64,000 bases of DNA from Emticicia oligotrophica DSM 17448 (GCF_000263195.1 NC_018748.1:2418001-2482000), one strand, 5' to 3'; shown: positions 25,771-35,466, numbered from the stretch's first letter. The notes: generated by a model not told the origin, from the sequence alone. Numbers and translations: made by a program.

Positions 25771-26295
25771 TCATATAAATAATTTTTGAGCTTCTTCTTT
25801 TAGTATTCTGAGGGCATCAGCAGTAGGCTGTTGACTATTGGTTAGTATAATTTCAAAAATTTTCTTGGATAGATTAATTGCTGGAGCATCGGGAGAAACT
25901 TCCGATGCGGCGGTATTAATGAGAGCAATGGTATCGTTCATGGCAAGTCTAATTTTTTCCCAAGTATCGTGTGAAATATATAATTGTTGAGCGATATTAT
26001 GGTTAAACTCATCACGAATTTCTTTAAGCAAAAGTCTCTGATAATCAATAGATTGGATTTCTATACTACCTATTCTAAGTAGAAGATTATTTGGCGAAAT
26101 TCGTTCTAAAAAGAGAATCATGCGTTCGAAGGCTTGTAAGCGAATAGGCATGATTATCTCAATATTTTTTTGCTTAATATCCAATTCTTTGATTTCAAAT
26201 TGTTTTTGAAGAAACGTTTGAATCGTTAGGTACATGCCATATAAAACAGCAGCGGCAGGAATTAATATTTTTAGTAATTCGATGATTGATTGCAT
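25771..26295 (-). CDS. Membrane-anchored protein of unknown function
   Basis: 174 residues. One N-terminal membrane helix (about 8-28), a short coiled-coil-like segment (QKQFEIKELDIKQKNIEI), then an alpha-helical domain (MPIRLQAFERMILFLERISPNNLLLRIG). Homologous-looking proteins are common in Bacteroidota as conserved hypotheticals. I cannot assign a role. Confidence 0.75.
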   Translation of the reverse strand: MQSIIELLKILIPAAAVLYGMYLTIQTFLQKQFEIKELDIKQKNIEIIMPIRLQAFERMILFLERISPNNLLLRIGSIEIQSIDYQRLLLKEIRDEFNHNIAQQLYISHDTWEKIRLAMNDTIALINTAASEVSPDAPAINLSKKIFEIILTNSQQPTADALRILKEEAQKLFI

Positions 26296-26404
26296 TGTTT
26301 TTACTTAGTTCTTCTACAAAAGTAAAATAACGAAGCGGGGAGGCAAAATCTTATGCGAAACTTTTATAAAGAAAGGTTTTTAGTTTAAAGCCAACTCTTC
26401 GCTT

Positions 26405-26412
26405 TATATTTG
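26405..26412 (+). promoter_or_regulatory. -7 element of the HesB-like gene
   Basis: TATATTTG, 16 bases before the start codon; the -33 position holds only a weak TTTA. Confidence 0.5.
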
Positions 26413-26428
26413 TACAAATATTTTATTT

Positions 26429-26707
26429 ATGGTAAATTTTTCGGAAATAGCGAGAGAAGAAATCTTAAAAACACTGAGTTCTCCACAAATACCCGAAGGC
26501 TACGCATTGCGTGTAGGTTTAAAAGGAGGAGCATGTTCCGCCACGTATCTTTTAGGGCTTGACAAGGCCACTGAAAATGATGAATTATACACCGTAGATG
26601 GGGTTAAAGTACTGATAGATAAACGCCATTTAATGTATTTGATTGGTCTGAGAATAGATTATGCCGAAACGGAATCGGGTATGGGTTTTACTATTGAGAA
26701 AGTATAA
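26429..26707 (+). CDS. HesB/IscA-like protein lacking the C-terminal Cys pair
   Basis: 92 residues with the HesB/IscA fold (LRVGLKGGACSATYLLGLD, then VLIDKRHLMYLIGLRIDYAETESGMGFTI). Classical A-type iron-sulfur carriers bind metal with one Cys near residue 35 and a C-terminal CGC. Here only C36 remains, and the C-terminal motif is ESGMGF. It probably does not carry a cluster in the usual way and may be a structural or regulatory relative. Short gap (68 bases) to the kinase gene. Confidence 0.85.
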   Translation: MVNFSEIAREEILKTLSSPQIPEGYALRVGLKGGACSATYLLGLDKATENDELYTVDGVKVLIDKRHLMYLIGLRIDYAETESGMGFTIEKV

Positions 26708-26775
26708 GCGAAGGATTTTTGCTTTTGGCATGATTTTCGTTTCGAGAGATTAGTATTAATATACATTGTCAGGTT

Positions 26776-29700
26776 TTGGAGTTTCTTAAAAAGCATATTT
26801 TCTTAATTCTTTCTGTAATTTTGTTTGGAGGAGCGGCATTAAACTTTCTTTTCTTTGAGAAAGATGCCCCTGGTGCTTCTGAGCAACATTATATCTCTTC
26901 CATTAAAAGTAGAGTAAAATCGAAGATATTGGTCTCAAAAAATGAGCTAGTCAATATTGCTACAAATTACCAAAAGTCTCCAAGTAATGGTTTTTTTACC
27001 CTCGAATCGGGTTCGGTATATCCTTATTTTATTTTTCGTAATGGTCAGCTCGTTTATTGGTCAGACCACCGCTACGTACCCAACTATCAACAGCTAAGAA
27101 AAGGTCAGCAAACCTTACTTTTAAATGCTGAAAACGGAAAGTATATCAGTAATTCTGTTGCCTTTAGATTGAATGGTGCTCAAATCGAGATTTTTTCTTT
27201 AATCAATCTTTATCGAAAATTTCGTAATGAAAATGATTATTTAACCAATGGGTATAATCATGATATTTTCCTAACAGAACCGAAAGAAATAACACCTATT
27301 CCAAGCAGTAATAGCTTATATAATATTGTTGATGAAACTGGTAAATATTTGTTTACCATAATACCTCCGCAAGTTGAAAAACTCAATGCTCCGAATATTC
27401 CAACCAATACGCTAATTCTCATAGGAATAAGTATTTTCTTGTTTGGGATTTACATAATTATCTGGATTACCCGCCTAAGAGCCAAGCATCAATTTGGTAG
27501 AACTTTTGTTTTATTGGCTTTTTACTTGTTTTTTGTACGTTTGGTAATGTTGGCTAATAGTATTCCTTTTATTTTCTATGAGTCGAGTTTGTTTAATCCT
27601 AAGTTTTTGGCTATTAATGAGTTAGCTCCTTCTTTGGGCGATATGCTGCTTAATACTTGGGTAGTGTTTATATTGGTAGTTTACTTGGTGCAGAGTTTTT
27701 ATCGTTCTTCTCTCTACTATAAACTCTTTAAGGCACCCAAAATTTTGCAAGAAGTAGTTTCTATACTGCTGGTTGTGTTATCAATCTTACTTACATTTGT
27801 TTGCTACCGAAACCTTTGCAATATCTATGAGCGTTCGCAATTTAGTTTAGACCTTGCCTTGAGCATATCTTTTTCATCGCTCAAAATAGCCACCTTGTTT
27901 TTTTATCTTCTATTATCGGTTATTTTCTTTCTAACCATTCATCTATTTAGTAGTCTTTTTTTACGCTTTAATAAAAACACAATACAAGGAATAATTAAAT
28001 GGTTTATTGGACTTGTGCTTGGACTTCTATTGGTGACGATAATCGATGATTTTAGATGGATTTATGTGCTAATAGGTGTTTATTTTTTATTAGTTTATCT
28101 GTATCGCTATCCAAGGTTTTTATATAGTTTCAAGTATAAAACAACCATTTACTTCTTTACAGGGGCTTTTGTTTTTGCTTTAATTGCCATGTACGTAATA
28201 AGGGCTGAAGAGCAGAAAAAAGATTATTTTGATAAACAAAACTTTGGACAAAAATATCTAGCTGAAAATGATTTATTAGGAGAAGGTTTGCTTACAAGAG
28301 TGATTCAGACTGTGGCACAAGATACGGCTATTAGAAAAGCCCTTTCAAGACAAATTTTGGCTCGTGAGCAAACACAGCAACTAGTAAAAAGTAAACATCT
28401 TGATTTATATTTCGACCGCTACGATACTGAAGTTTTGGCTTTTGATAAAAATGGTAATTCATTGGATATTACTGAAGGAGCTAAAAACTTATCTTATTAT
28501 CAAGAAACCTACCAAAAAGCTTCCTATCATACGGGTAATCCTGCTGTGTTTTTTATCAATGATGTGGGCAATAATTTTATTAAGCAATATTTAGTTTTTA
28601 TTCCAATCCCAGAGTCTGGTTCGGTGGTGCTTGACCTAAAACTTCGTGATGAGTTTGCTAAAAGTGTTTATCCCGAGTTATTGTTGGATAAAAAATTCAC
28701 TCAAACCCCCGATACAAAAAATTATAGCTATGCTATTTTCGATAGGGGGAATCATCTGATTTTTAGTTCGGGCAGTTATAACTATATTCGGAAACTTCCT
28801 GTAAGTATTCTTGCCGACTCAGTGCTTTACGAAAAAGGGATTGAGCTAAATGGCTACAATCATGTGGGGAAAATTGGACAGAATGGTAGAAAAATTGTCA
28901 TTTCGGCAAGGTATCAGGCTTGGGAAAACCTTTTTGCAAATTTCTCATTCTTGTTTCTACTTTCAGTACTTTTTATCATTATAGTCATGATAAGCTATGC
29001 TGTTCGTTATGGTTGGAAAAACTTGAATGTAAACTTTGCTACTAAAATCCAACTATATATCAATGCAGCCTTTTTGCTTCCACTATTACTCGTAATTATG
29101 ATTACACTGAGTGTGATTGATAATACTTTTATTAGTAATCAAGAAAAAGCCTACCTCGATAACACTAAGAATATTACTTCAACAGTACAACTTCAGCTTG
29201 AAGGTTTCTTAGAAAATCGCATGAGTAGGGCATTTTTAGAACAAGAAATAAATGATTTAGCCCGAGATACAAAGTTGGATATTAACTTCTATAATCTAAA
29301 TGGAAGATTAGATTTAACGACTCGACCTTTAGTGTATGAGTATGGACTTCTATCGAATTTTATTAATCCAGATGCTTACAGAAGAATTATCGAAGAAAAA
29401 GAGAATGAAGTTCTTTTAACAGAATCTTTGGGAAGTTTGAATTATAAAACGGTATATATGAGTATCAAAGGGCATGATAGTAAGCCAATTGGTGTAATAG
29501 GTATTCCATTTTTCGATGCTAAACCAACCCTCGACCGTCAAGTGACCGATGTGGTAGCGTCAATTCTCAGCGTTTTTGCGTGGTTGTTTTTAATTTTATT
29601 GATTTTGTCTTATTTCGCCTCTAATATTCTTACGAATCCATTGCGTTTGGTTGCTCAAAAACTCAAACGAACTTCACTTGATAAACTCAATGACCGATTA

Positions 29701-30483
29701 GAATGGAATTCTGATGACGAAATTGGTATCTTGATGCGTGAATACAATAAGATGTTGAAAAAGTTGGAAGAAAGTAAAGTAGCTCTTTCAATGAGTGAAA
29801 AACAAACAGCTTGGCGTGAAATGGCCAAACAAGTTGCTCACGAAATTAAGAATCCGCTTACACCAATGAAATTATCAATCCAGCAATTACAACGTACGAT
29901 GGTGGTTGATAATCCGAAAACCAAAGAACGAATCGCTCGTGCCTTAAACTCGCTTACGGAGCAAATTGATAATATTAGCGAAATTGCCAACTCGTTTTCT
30001 GAATTTGCTAAAATGCCTGTGCCAAGAAACGAAGTTTTCGACCTCGTTCCGTTGATTCAAAAATCGGCCGATTTATACGCCGAAGACGAACGCATTTCTC
30101 TCAATGCCTATATTAAAGAAAAAGAAGCTTGGGTATTAGGCGACCGCCAGTTTATGAGTCGTGTAATTACAAATTTGATTATCAATGGTATTCAGTCGGT
30201 TCCGAAAGAACGTAGAGCTATCATTAATCTTCGTCTTTACAGAAACGAAGATGATAATATTGCCATTATGGAGATTCAAGATAATGGTTCTGGGATTCCG
30301 GAAAATATCCGTCAGAGGGTATTTATTCCTAACTTTACCACAAAAGTTGGCGGCTCTGGTTTGGGGCTCGCTATGGCTCGTAGGGGTGTAGAACACGCTG
30401 GTGGAAATATTTGGTTCGAGACCGAAACAGATAAAGGAACAACATTCTTTATTGACTTACCACTAGCTAATAAGCCTTCATAA
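26776..30483 (+). CDS. Large NtrY-like sensor histidine kinase
   Basis: 1235 residues. TTG start: no in-frame ATG occurs before the first domain, and the first helix (5-26) is needed. Layout: TM1; extracytoplasmic region (about 30-205); a block of about eight helices (206-480); a second extracytoplasmic domain (about 480-720); two helices (about 720-775); a further sensor region; a helix near 930-950 followed by HAMP; HisKA with H1022 in KQVAHEIKNPLTPMKL; ATPase with NLIINGIQSV, DNGSGIP and GSGLGLAM. The H-box is of the NtrB/NtrY type. No response regulator is adjacent. Confidence 0.88.
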   Translation: MEFLKKHIFLILSVILFGGAALNFLFFEKDAPGASEQHYISSIKSRVKSKILVSKNELVNIATNYQKSPSNGFFTLESGSVYPYFIFRNGQLVYWSDHRYVPNYQQLRKGQQTLLLNAENGKYISNSVAFRLNGAQIEIFSLINLYRKFRNENDYLTNGYNHDIFLTEPKEITPIPSSNSLYNIVDETGKYLFTIIPPQVEKLNAPNIPTNTLILIGISIFLFGIYIIIWITRLRAKHQFGRTFVLLAFYLFFVRLVMLANSIPFIFYESSLFNPKFLAINELAPSLGDMLLNTWVVFILVVYLVQSFYRSSLYYKLFKAPKILQEVVSILLVVLSILLTFVCYRNLCNIYERSQFSLDLALSISFSSLKIATLFFYLLLSVIFFLTIHLFSSLFLRFNKNTIQGIIKWFIGLVLGLLLVTIIDDFRWIYVLIGVYFLLVYLYRYPRFLYSFKYKTTIYFFTGAFVFALIAMYVIRAEEQKKDYFDKQNFGQKYLAENDLLGEGLLTRVIQTVAQDTAIRKALSRQILAREQTQQLVKSKHLDLYFDRYDTEVLAFDKNGNSLDITEGAKNLSYYQETYQKASYHTGNPAVFFINDVGNNFIKQYLVFIPIPESGSVVLDLKLRDEFAKSVYPELLLDKKFTQTPDTKNYSYAIFDRGNHLIFSSGSYNYIRKLPVSILADSVLYEKGIELNGYNHVGKIGQNGRKIVISARYQAWENLFANFSFLFLLSVLFIIIVMISYAVRYGWKNLNVNFATKIQLYINAAFLLPLLLVIMITLSVIDNTFISNQEKAYLDNTKNITSTVQLQLEGFLENRMSRAFLEQEINDLARDTKLDINFYNLNGRLDLTTRPLVYEYGLLSNFINPDAYRRIIEEKENEVLLTESLGSLNYKTVYMSIKGHDSKPIGVIGIPFFDAKPTLDRQVTDVVASILSVFAWLFLILLILSYFASNILTNPLRLVAQKLKRTSLDKLNDRLEWNSDDEIGILMREYNKMLKKLEESKVALSMSEKQTAWREMAKQVAHEIKNPLTPMKLSIQQLQRTMVVDNPKTKERIARALNSLTEQIDNISEIANSFSEFAKMPVPRNEVFDLVPLIQKSADLYAEDERISLNAYIKEKEAWVLGDRQFMSRVITNLIINGIQSVPKERRAIINLRLYRNEDDNIAIMEIQDNGSGIPENIRQRVFIPNFTTKVGGSGLGLAMARRGVEHAGGNIWFETETDKGTTFFIDLPLANKPS

Positions 30484-30518
30484 AAAACTTCACCCAATGA
30501 GGTATTAAGTTTTCCTAA

Positions 30519-30564
30519 ATAAAGACTTTATTTGTAAAATATTCTCGGAAAATATAGTCTTTAT
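30519..30564. repeat. Inverted repeat over the pnuC start codon
   Basis: ATAAAGACT (30519-30527) and AGTCTTTAT (30556-30564) form a 9-bp inverted repeat; the second arm contains the first two bases of the ATG. It could be an operator or an RNA hairpin that hides the start. Confidence 0.5.
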
Positions 30565-31216
30565 GAATTTCTTCGATATTAATCATATCTTTTTTGAATT
30601 ATGGGGAGTAAAAATGAGCTTCCTTGAATTTTATGCAACACTAACTGGACTTATTGCCGTTGTGTTATCTACGCAAGAAAATGTATGGAGCTGGATTATT
30701 GGTTTGATAAATGTAGCATTGGCTTTTGTGATGTTCTACCAGATTCAATTATATCCTGATATGTTTCTGCAAGTTTTCTTCTTTATTACTAACCTTATTG
30801 GTTTTTGGCAGTGGAAATTCCCTAAAGAAGAACACGTTAACCTTAAAAATGAGCTGAAAATTACACGTCTTTCAATGCAGCAGTTCTTTATCTATTCATT
30901 GGTTGGATTAGTTTGTACATTTTTATTGGGCACTTTTGCGAAGAACCTCAGTGATTGGTTGCCTCAATTATTTAGTAAGCCAAGTGCCTTTCCATACATG
31001 GATTCTTTCACAACAATTATGAGCATTTTTGCCACATTTTTACTAATCAGAAAAAAGGTAGAAACTTGGTGGATGTGGTTGGCTATTGATATTATTAGTA
31101 CTTATATGTATTTTGTGAAGGAAGTAAAACTCTATGCTTTACTCTACGCAGCATTTTGTGTCATTGCACTGATAGGGGCAATAAATTGGACAAAAGAATA
31201 CAGAAAAACGATTTGA
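30563..31216 (+). CDS. pnuC: PnuC-family vitamin transporter
   Basis: 217 residues, about seven membrane helices. PnuC features are VLSTQENVWSWIIGLINVALAFVMFYQIQLYPDMFLQ, FWQWKFP, and WWMWLAIDIISTYMYFVKEVKLYALLY. Members move nicotinamide riboside or, in other subgroups, thiamine or riboflavin by facilitated diffusion coupled to phosphorylation. No kinase gene is adjacent and no TPP or FMN riboswitch was seen upstream, so nicotinamide riboside is only the default assignment. An internal ATG at codon 18 is an alternative start. Confidence 0.87.
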   Translation: MNFFDINHIFFELWGVKMSFLEFYATLTGLIAVVLSTQENVWSWIIGLINVALAFVMFYQIQLYPDMFLQVFFFITNLIGFWQWKFPKEEHVNLKNELKITRLSMQQFFIYSLVGLVCTFLLGTFAKNLSDWLPQLFSKPSAFPYMDSFTTIMSIFATFLLIRKKVETWWMWLAIDIISTYMYFVKEVKLYALLYAAFCVIALIGAINWTKEYRKTI

Positions 31217-31302
31217 GTAGTAGAGTACAGGAATGTTGTGGTATCTTTTACCCCTAAAATTGCTGACTAAAAATTATCAATCTATTTAATCTTTCATTAG
31301 AA

Positions 31303-32580
31303 ATGCTTAGCAACGATATTATTCAAGCCCATAACGAGAAACTTCAAGCTGAACATCAGTTTAAATTAAGCTATTTAACGCAACTACTCGACCGCAAAGG
31401 TATTGATATTCAAACCATTATTGATAAGGTAAAAGATTTTCAAGTGGCTATTCCAAGCTGGGCCTTAGGTACTGGTGGAACGCGTTTTGGTAGATTCCCG
31501 AATGGTGGTGAACCACGTAATTTAGAGGAAAAAATTGAAGATGTGGGCTTGATTAATCAATTAAATCGCTCTTCAAATTCGATTTCTTTACACATTCCGT
31601 GGGATATTCCATCTGATGCAGCTGCGATTAAACAATTATTGAAAGCCAACGATTTAACTATTGACTCGGTTAATTCAAACACTTTCCAAGACCAAAAAGA
31701 CCAAGCATATTCCTATAAATTTGGTTCGCTTTCTCATACGAAAAGCGAGGTTCGTAATTTGGCAATTGAGCATAATATTCAATGTGTAGAATACGGAAAA
31801 ATGCTTGATTCTAAAGTGCTTACAGTTTGGTTAGCCGATGGTTCGAACTTCCCCGGACAATCTCACTTGAGAAATGCGTATCAGCGTACAAATGATTCAT
31901 TAGCAAGTATTTACAAAGCAATGCCAGAAGATTGGACAATGCTTATTGAATATAAACCTTACGAACCTCATTTCTATTCGATGGTCATTCCTGATTGGGG
32001 GACATCATATTCACTTTGTCAAAGTGTAGGGAAAAATGCTCAAGTTTTAGTAGATTTGGGTCACCATTTGCCAAACACAAACATCGAACAAATCGTTGGA
32101 CGTTTAATGCACTTTGGTCGCTTAGGTGGTTTCCATTTTAATGGTTCAATGTACGGTGATGATGACCTCACAACGGGTAGCATCAAGCCCTACCAATTCT
32201 TTTTGATTTTCAATGAATTAGTTGATGGTATGCAAGATGCTAGCGTGAAAAATCCTCCATTAGCTTGGATGATTGATGCGAGCCATAATACAAAAGACCC
32301 AATTGAAGATTTGTTGCAGTCTGTGAATGCAATTCTAACAACTTACGCCAAAGCACTTTTAGTTGATAGAATCGCTTTAGCAGATGCCCAAGAGAATAAT
32401 GATGTCTTGCGAGCAGAAGAACTATTGAGAGATTGTTTCGTGACTGATGTAAGAGCATTGGTAGCAGAGGCGAGTCATCAAGCAGGTGGAGCACTCGACC
32501 CAATTGCAACTTTCAGAGGAGCTAAAGTGAGAAGCGGATTAGTTGATAAAAGAGGATTTAGCGTGGCTACGGGGCTATAA
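31303..32580 (+). CDS. rhaI: L-rhamnose isomerase, RhaI (Pseudomonas stutzeri) type
   Basis: 425 residues, TIM-barrel sugar isomerase. Family signs: VAIPSWALGTGGTRFGRFPNGGEPRN near the N-terminus, LHIPWDIP, and the metal-site segments MLIEYKPYEPHFYS (Glu), VLVDLGHH (Asp) and GGFHFNGSMYGDDDL (His, Asp). It converts L-rhamnose to L-rhamnulose. Downstream are lutA, lutB and lutC. Rhamnose breakdown yields lactaldehyde, which is oxidised to L-lactate, the substrate of LutABC, so the cluster may link the two. No aldolase or lactaldehyde dehydrogenase gene is in view. Confidence 0.88.
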   Translation: MLSNDIIQAHNEKLQAEHQFKLSYLTQLLDRKGIDIQTIIDKVKDFQVAIPSWALGTGGTRFGRFPNGGEPRNLEEKIEDVGLINQLNRSSNSISLHIPWDIPSDAAAIKQLLKANDLTIDSVNSNTFQDQKDQAYSYKFGSLSHTKSEVRNLAIEHNIQCVEYGKMLDSKVLTVWLADGSNFPGQSHLRNAYQRTNDSLASIYKAMPEDWTMLIEYKPYEPHFYSMVIPDWGTSYSLCQSVGKNAQVLVDLGHHLPNTNIEQIVGRLMHFGRLGGFHFNGSMYGDDDLTTGSIKPYQFFLIFNELVDGMQDASVKNPPLAWMIDASHNTKDPIEDLLQSVNAILTTYAKALLVDRIALADAQENNDVLRAEELLRDCFVTDVRALVAEASHQAGGALDPIATFRGAKVRSGLVDKRGFSVATGL

Positions 32581-32596
32581 AAAAACTTAGAAGCTA

Positions 32597-32620
32597 TTGT
32601 GCGGAGTTAATATATCGCAC
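32597..32620. repeat. Hairpin between rhaI and lutA
   Basis: GTGCG and CGCAC pair around an A/T-rich loop, followed by GTAG. It may be a REP-like element; with no T tract it is unlikely to be a terminator. Confidence 0.4.
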
Positions 32621-32705
32621 GGTAGTATTATAATAAATAATAGAAAAGCGTTCAGGAGAACACACAATGCCCGTGCAAAGTCACAGCAAACTGTACTTTA
32701 AAAAT

Positions 32706-33446
32706 ATGAAAGTAGCCTTATTTATACCTTGTTATATCGACCAATTTTATCCGAATGTGGGTGTTGCGACCTTGCAATTATTGGAGAAATTAGGCGTTGA
32801 AGTGGTTTTCCCGATGCAACAAACTTGTTGCGGACAACCAATGGCTAATAGTGGTTGTGAACAAGATGCGAAAGGCGTATATAACCATTTTGTTGATACT
32901 TTCGCCGATTTCGACTACGTCGTTACACCTTCGGGTAGCTGTACGTATCATATTAAAAAGCATTATGATATCATAGAGCAAACACCCGCAGTACAAAAGG
33001 TTAGAAAATCAGTGTATGAATTAGTCGATTTCATTGAAAATGTACTAAAAATAGAAGAAATACCCGTTGAGTTTCCGCACAAAGTAGGTTTGCATTTGAG
33101 TTGCCATGGCCAACGTGGACTTCGGCAGGCTAATGCTTCCGAAATTACGGGCGTGCGTGATGGTCAAATTTCAAAATTACTACGAAAACTCAAAGGAATC
33201 GAACTTACTGAGCTTGAACGTAATGATGAATGTTGTGGCTTCGGTGGCACTTTCTGTGTAGCTGAAGAAGCCGTTTCGGCTCGTATGGGTAATGACCGCA
33301 TAGCTGACCACCTACGTAATGGTACGAAAGTTCTCACTGGCGGAGACGTATCATGCTTAATGCACCTTCAAGGAATCGTAAAACGCCAACAAGCACCTAT
33401 AAAAGTAATGCACATTGCCGAAATTCTGAACGGAAATCAGCCATGA
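32706..33446 (+). CDS. lutA: LutA: lactate utilisation Fe-S oxidoreductase subunit
   Basis: 246 residues from the ATG at 32706 (MKVALFIPCYIDQFYP, the usual family start; an ATG at 32667 would add 13 residues). Two CCG domains: QTCCGQPMANSGC and DECCGFGGTFCV, which bind clusters in heterodisulfide-reductase-like proteins. With LutB and LutC it forms the enzyme that oxidises L-lactate to pyruvate. Its stop overlaps the lutB start as ATGA. Confidence 0.93.
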   Translation: MKVALFIPCYIDQFYPNVGVATLQLLEKLGVEVVFPMQQTCCGQPMANSGCEQDAKGVYNHFVDTFADFDYVVTPSGSCTYHIKKHYDIIEQTPAVQKVRKSVYELVDFIENVLKIEEIPVEFPHKVGLHLSCHGQRGLRQANASEITGVRDGQISKLLRKLKGIELTELERNDECCGFGGTFCVAEEAVSARMGNDRIADHLRNGTKVLTGGDVSCLMHLQGIVKRQQAPIKVMHIAEILNGNQP

Positions 33447-34828
33447 ACCACCCAAAATTAGCAGAACAGTTCAACTACGACTTTGAACGTACAACTTGGC
33501 ATGACGAAACCCTTTGGTTTGTACGTCAGAAACGCGATAAAGCCATTTATCCAATTCCCGAATTTCAAGAACTTCGTTCGTTGGCTTCTTCTATAAAAGA
33601 CCATACGTTAAGTAATTTGGATAATTATTTAATAGAATTTGAGCAAAATGCCAATAAAAATGGCGTGCAAGTGCATTGGGCTGCCGATGCCGCTGAGCAT
33701 AATCAGATTGTATTAGATATCATCAAGAAGTCAGCAAAAGTTGAGGGAAGAAATATTCGTATGGTTAAAAGCAAATCAATGCTTACCGAAGAATGTCATT
33801 TGAACCCTTTTCTACAAAAAAATAATATTGATGTAGTGGATACCGACTTAGGAGAACGCATCGTACAATTTCGCGATGAACCTCCAAGTCATATTGTTAT
33901 GCCAGCCATTCACTTAAAAAAAGAAGATGTGGGTGATACTTTTCACGAATATTTAGGTACAAAAAAAGGCGAAAAAGACCCGCAAGTACTTACTGAAGCT
34001 GCTCGTCAGCACCTCCGTGAAAAATTTGTGGCGGCTGATATTGCACTTACAGGTGTAAACTTTGCTATTGCCGAAACTGGTAGTTTTGTTGTGTGCACCA
34101 ATGAAGGCAATGCCGACTTAGGCGTTAATTTAGCTCCCGTACACATTGCTTGTATGGGCATAGAAAAACTCATTCCCAAATTAGAGCATCTTTCAGTTTT
34201 TACTCGACTTTTAGCTCGTAGTGCTACTGGTCAGCCAGTTACTACTTATACCTCGCATTTTACGAAAGCGGCTGAAGGCAAAGAACTTCACATTGTGATT
34301 GTTGATAATGGACGTACCCAACAATTAGGACGTGCTGATTTTAGAAATTCTTTGAAATGTATTCGTTGTGGAGCATGTATGAATACTTGCCCTGTGTATC
34401 GCCGAAGTGGTGGGCATAGCTATGATTTTACAGTACCCGGACCAATTGGGTCGATACTTTCTCCTAATATTGATTTACATAAATATAGTAGTTTGCCGTT
34501 TGCAAGTACACTTTGTGGTTCTTGTTCAGATGTTTGTCCAGTAAAAATTGATATTCACGTTCAATTATATAAATGGCGACAAATTGTAGGTAAAGAAAAT
34601 GAACTTTCAAGCACTAAAAAGTGGGGTATGAAAGGCCTTGCAAGAATGTTAGAAATGCCCAAAGTTTATGATTTAGGAGGAAAACTTGCACGTGGAGCAT
34701 TGCGTGTATTACCGCATAGTCTTACTCATAACAAGGCTATAAATCCTTGGGCAAAAGCACGCGAACTGCCTGATGCTCCAAAACAAAGTTTTAAAGAGTG
34801 GTATGAAGAAAACCGTAAAAATTCATGA
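33443..34828 (+). CDS. lutB: LutB: lactate utilisation Fe-S protein
   Basis: 461 residues from the ATG at 33443, which overlaps the lutA stop by 4 bases; a longer frame back to 33353 runs inside lutA and is rejected. LUD-type N-terminal domain (NFAIAETGSFVVCTNEGN) and a ferredoxin domain with two clusters: CIRCGACMNTCPVY and CGSCSDVCPV. C-terminal helical region of unknown role. Coupled to lutC by another ATGA overlap. Confidence 0.93.
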   Translation: MNHPKLAEQFNYDFERTTWHDETLWFVRQKRDKAIYPIPEFQELRSLASSIKDHTLSNLDNYLIEFEQNANKNGVQVHWAADAAEHNQIVLDIIKKSAKVEGRNIRMVKSKSMLTEECHLNPFLQKNNIDVVDTDLGERIVQFRDEPPSHIVMPAIHLKKEDVGDTFHEYLGTKKGEKDPQVLTEAARQHLREKFVAADIALTGVNFAIAETGSFVVCTNEGNADLGVNLAPVHIACMGIEKLIPKLEHLSVFTRLLARSATGQPVTTYTSHFTKAAEGKELHIVIVDNGRTQQLGRADFRNSLKCIRCGACMNTCPVYRRSGGHSYDFTVPGPIGSILSPNIDLHKYSSLPFASTLCGSCSDVCPVKIDIHVQLYKWRQIVGKENELSSTKKWGMKGLARMLEMPKVYDLGGKLARGALRVLPHSLTHNKAINPWAKARELPDAPKQSFKEWYEENRKNS

Positions 34829-35388
34829 GTAGCAGAGATAGAATTTTAGGCAGTATCGCCACCAATAAGCCTCAGTTGGTTGAACTGCCAGAAGTCCCCG
34901 TATTTGAAGGAGATGGAAGTATCGAACGCTTCAAAACCGTTTTAGAGGGAATTGGGGGAAAAGTAGTTGAGGTAGCTGGAAAAGAGGCTATACAAGGCGT
35001 TATAGATGAATATTATAGCGATTTAAAAAATGTGGCATCAATACTTGTGAGTGCGAATATTGCGGTTGATGAAAACACGCCTAAAAACACATTAGAGCAA
35101 GTTGATTTAGCGGTTATACAAGGTGAAGTAGGTGTGGCCGAAAATGGTACTATTTGGGTTCCTTCAACCAACATGCTCAATCGAGCATTGCCATTTATTA
35201 CTCAACATTTGGTTTTAGTGCTTGATAAGAAAAATATAGTTGCCAATATGCATGGAGCTTATAAGCAAATTGGCGGTGTTGGTAGCTATGGTGTATTTAT
35301 TGCTGGGCCTTCAAAAACCGCTGATATTGAGCAGTCATTAGTCATTGGAGCACACGGTGCAAGAAGTATGATGGCTGTGATTTATTGA
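34825..35388 (+). CDS. lutC: LutC: LUD-domain protein
   Basis: 187 residues, a single LUD domain (VDLAVIQGEVGVAENGTIWVPSTN, HMGAYKQIGG-like segment and SYGVFIAGPSKTADIEQSLVIGAHGARSM). Third subunit of the LutABC lactate-oxidising complex. Start overlaps the lutB stop by 4 bases. No lactate permease or LutR regulator is adjacent. Confidence 0.9.
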   Translation: MSSRDRILGSIATNKPQLVELPEVPVFEGDGSIERFKTVLEGIGGKVVEVAGKEAIQGVIDEYYSDLKNVASILVSANIAVDENTPKNTLEQVDLAVIQGEVGVAENGTIWVPSTNMLNRALPFITQHLVLVLDKKNIVANMHGAYKQIGGVGSYGVFIAGPSKTADIEQSLVIGAHGARSMMAVIY

Positions 35389-35466
35389 AATGATACCGAT
35401 TAAAAAGATTAACATCATTAATATCAATAATTAGTAATTTTAATGCAACATTCTTGAAAATTCATA

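Noticed and set aside
33353-33442. Longer N-terminus for LutB
   Set aside because: The extra 30 codons run inside lutA in another frame and have no family similarity; the ATGA overlap at 33443-33446 is the usual lut arrangement.
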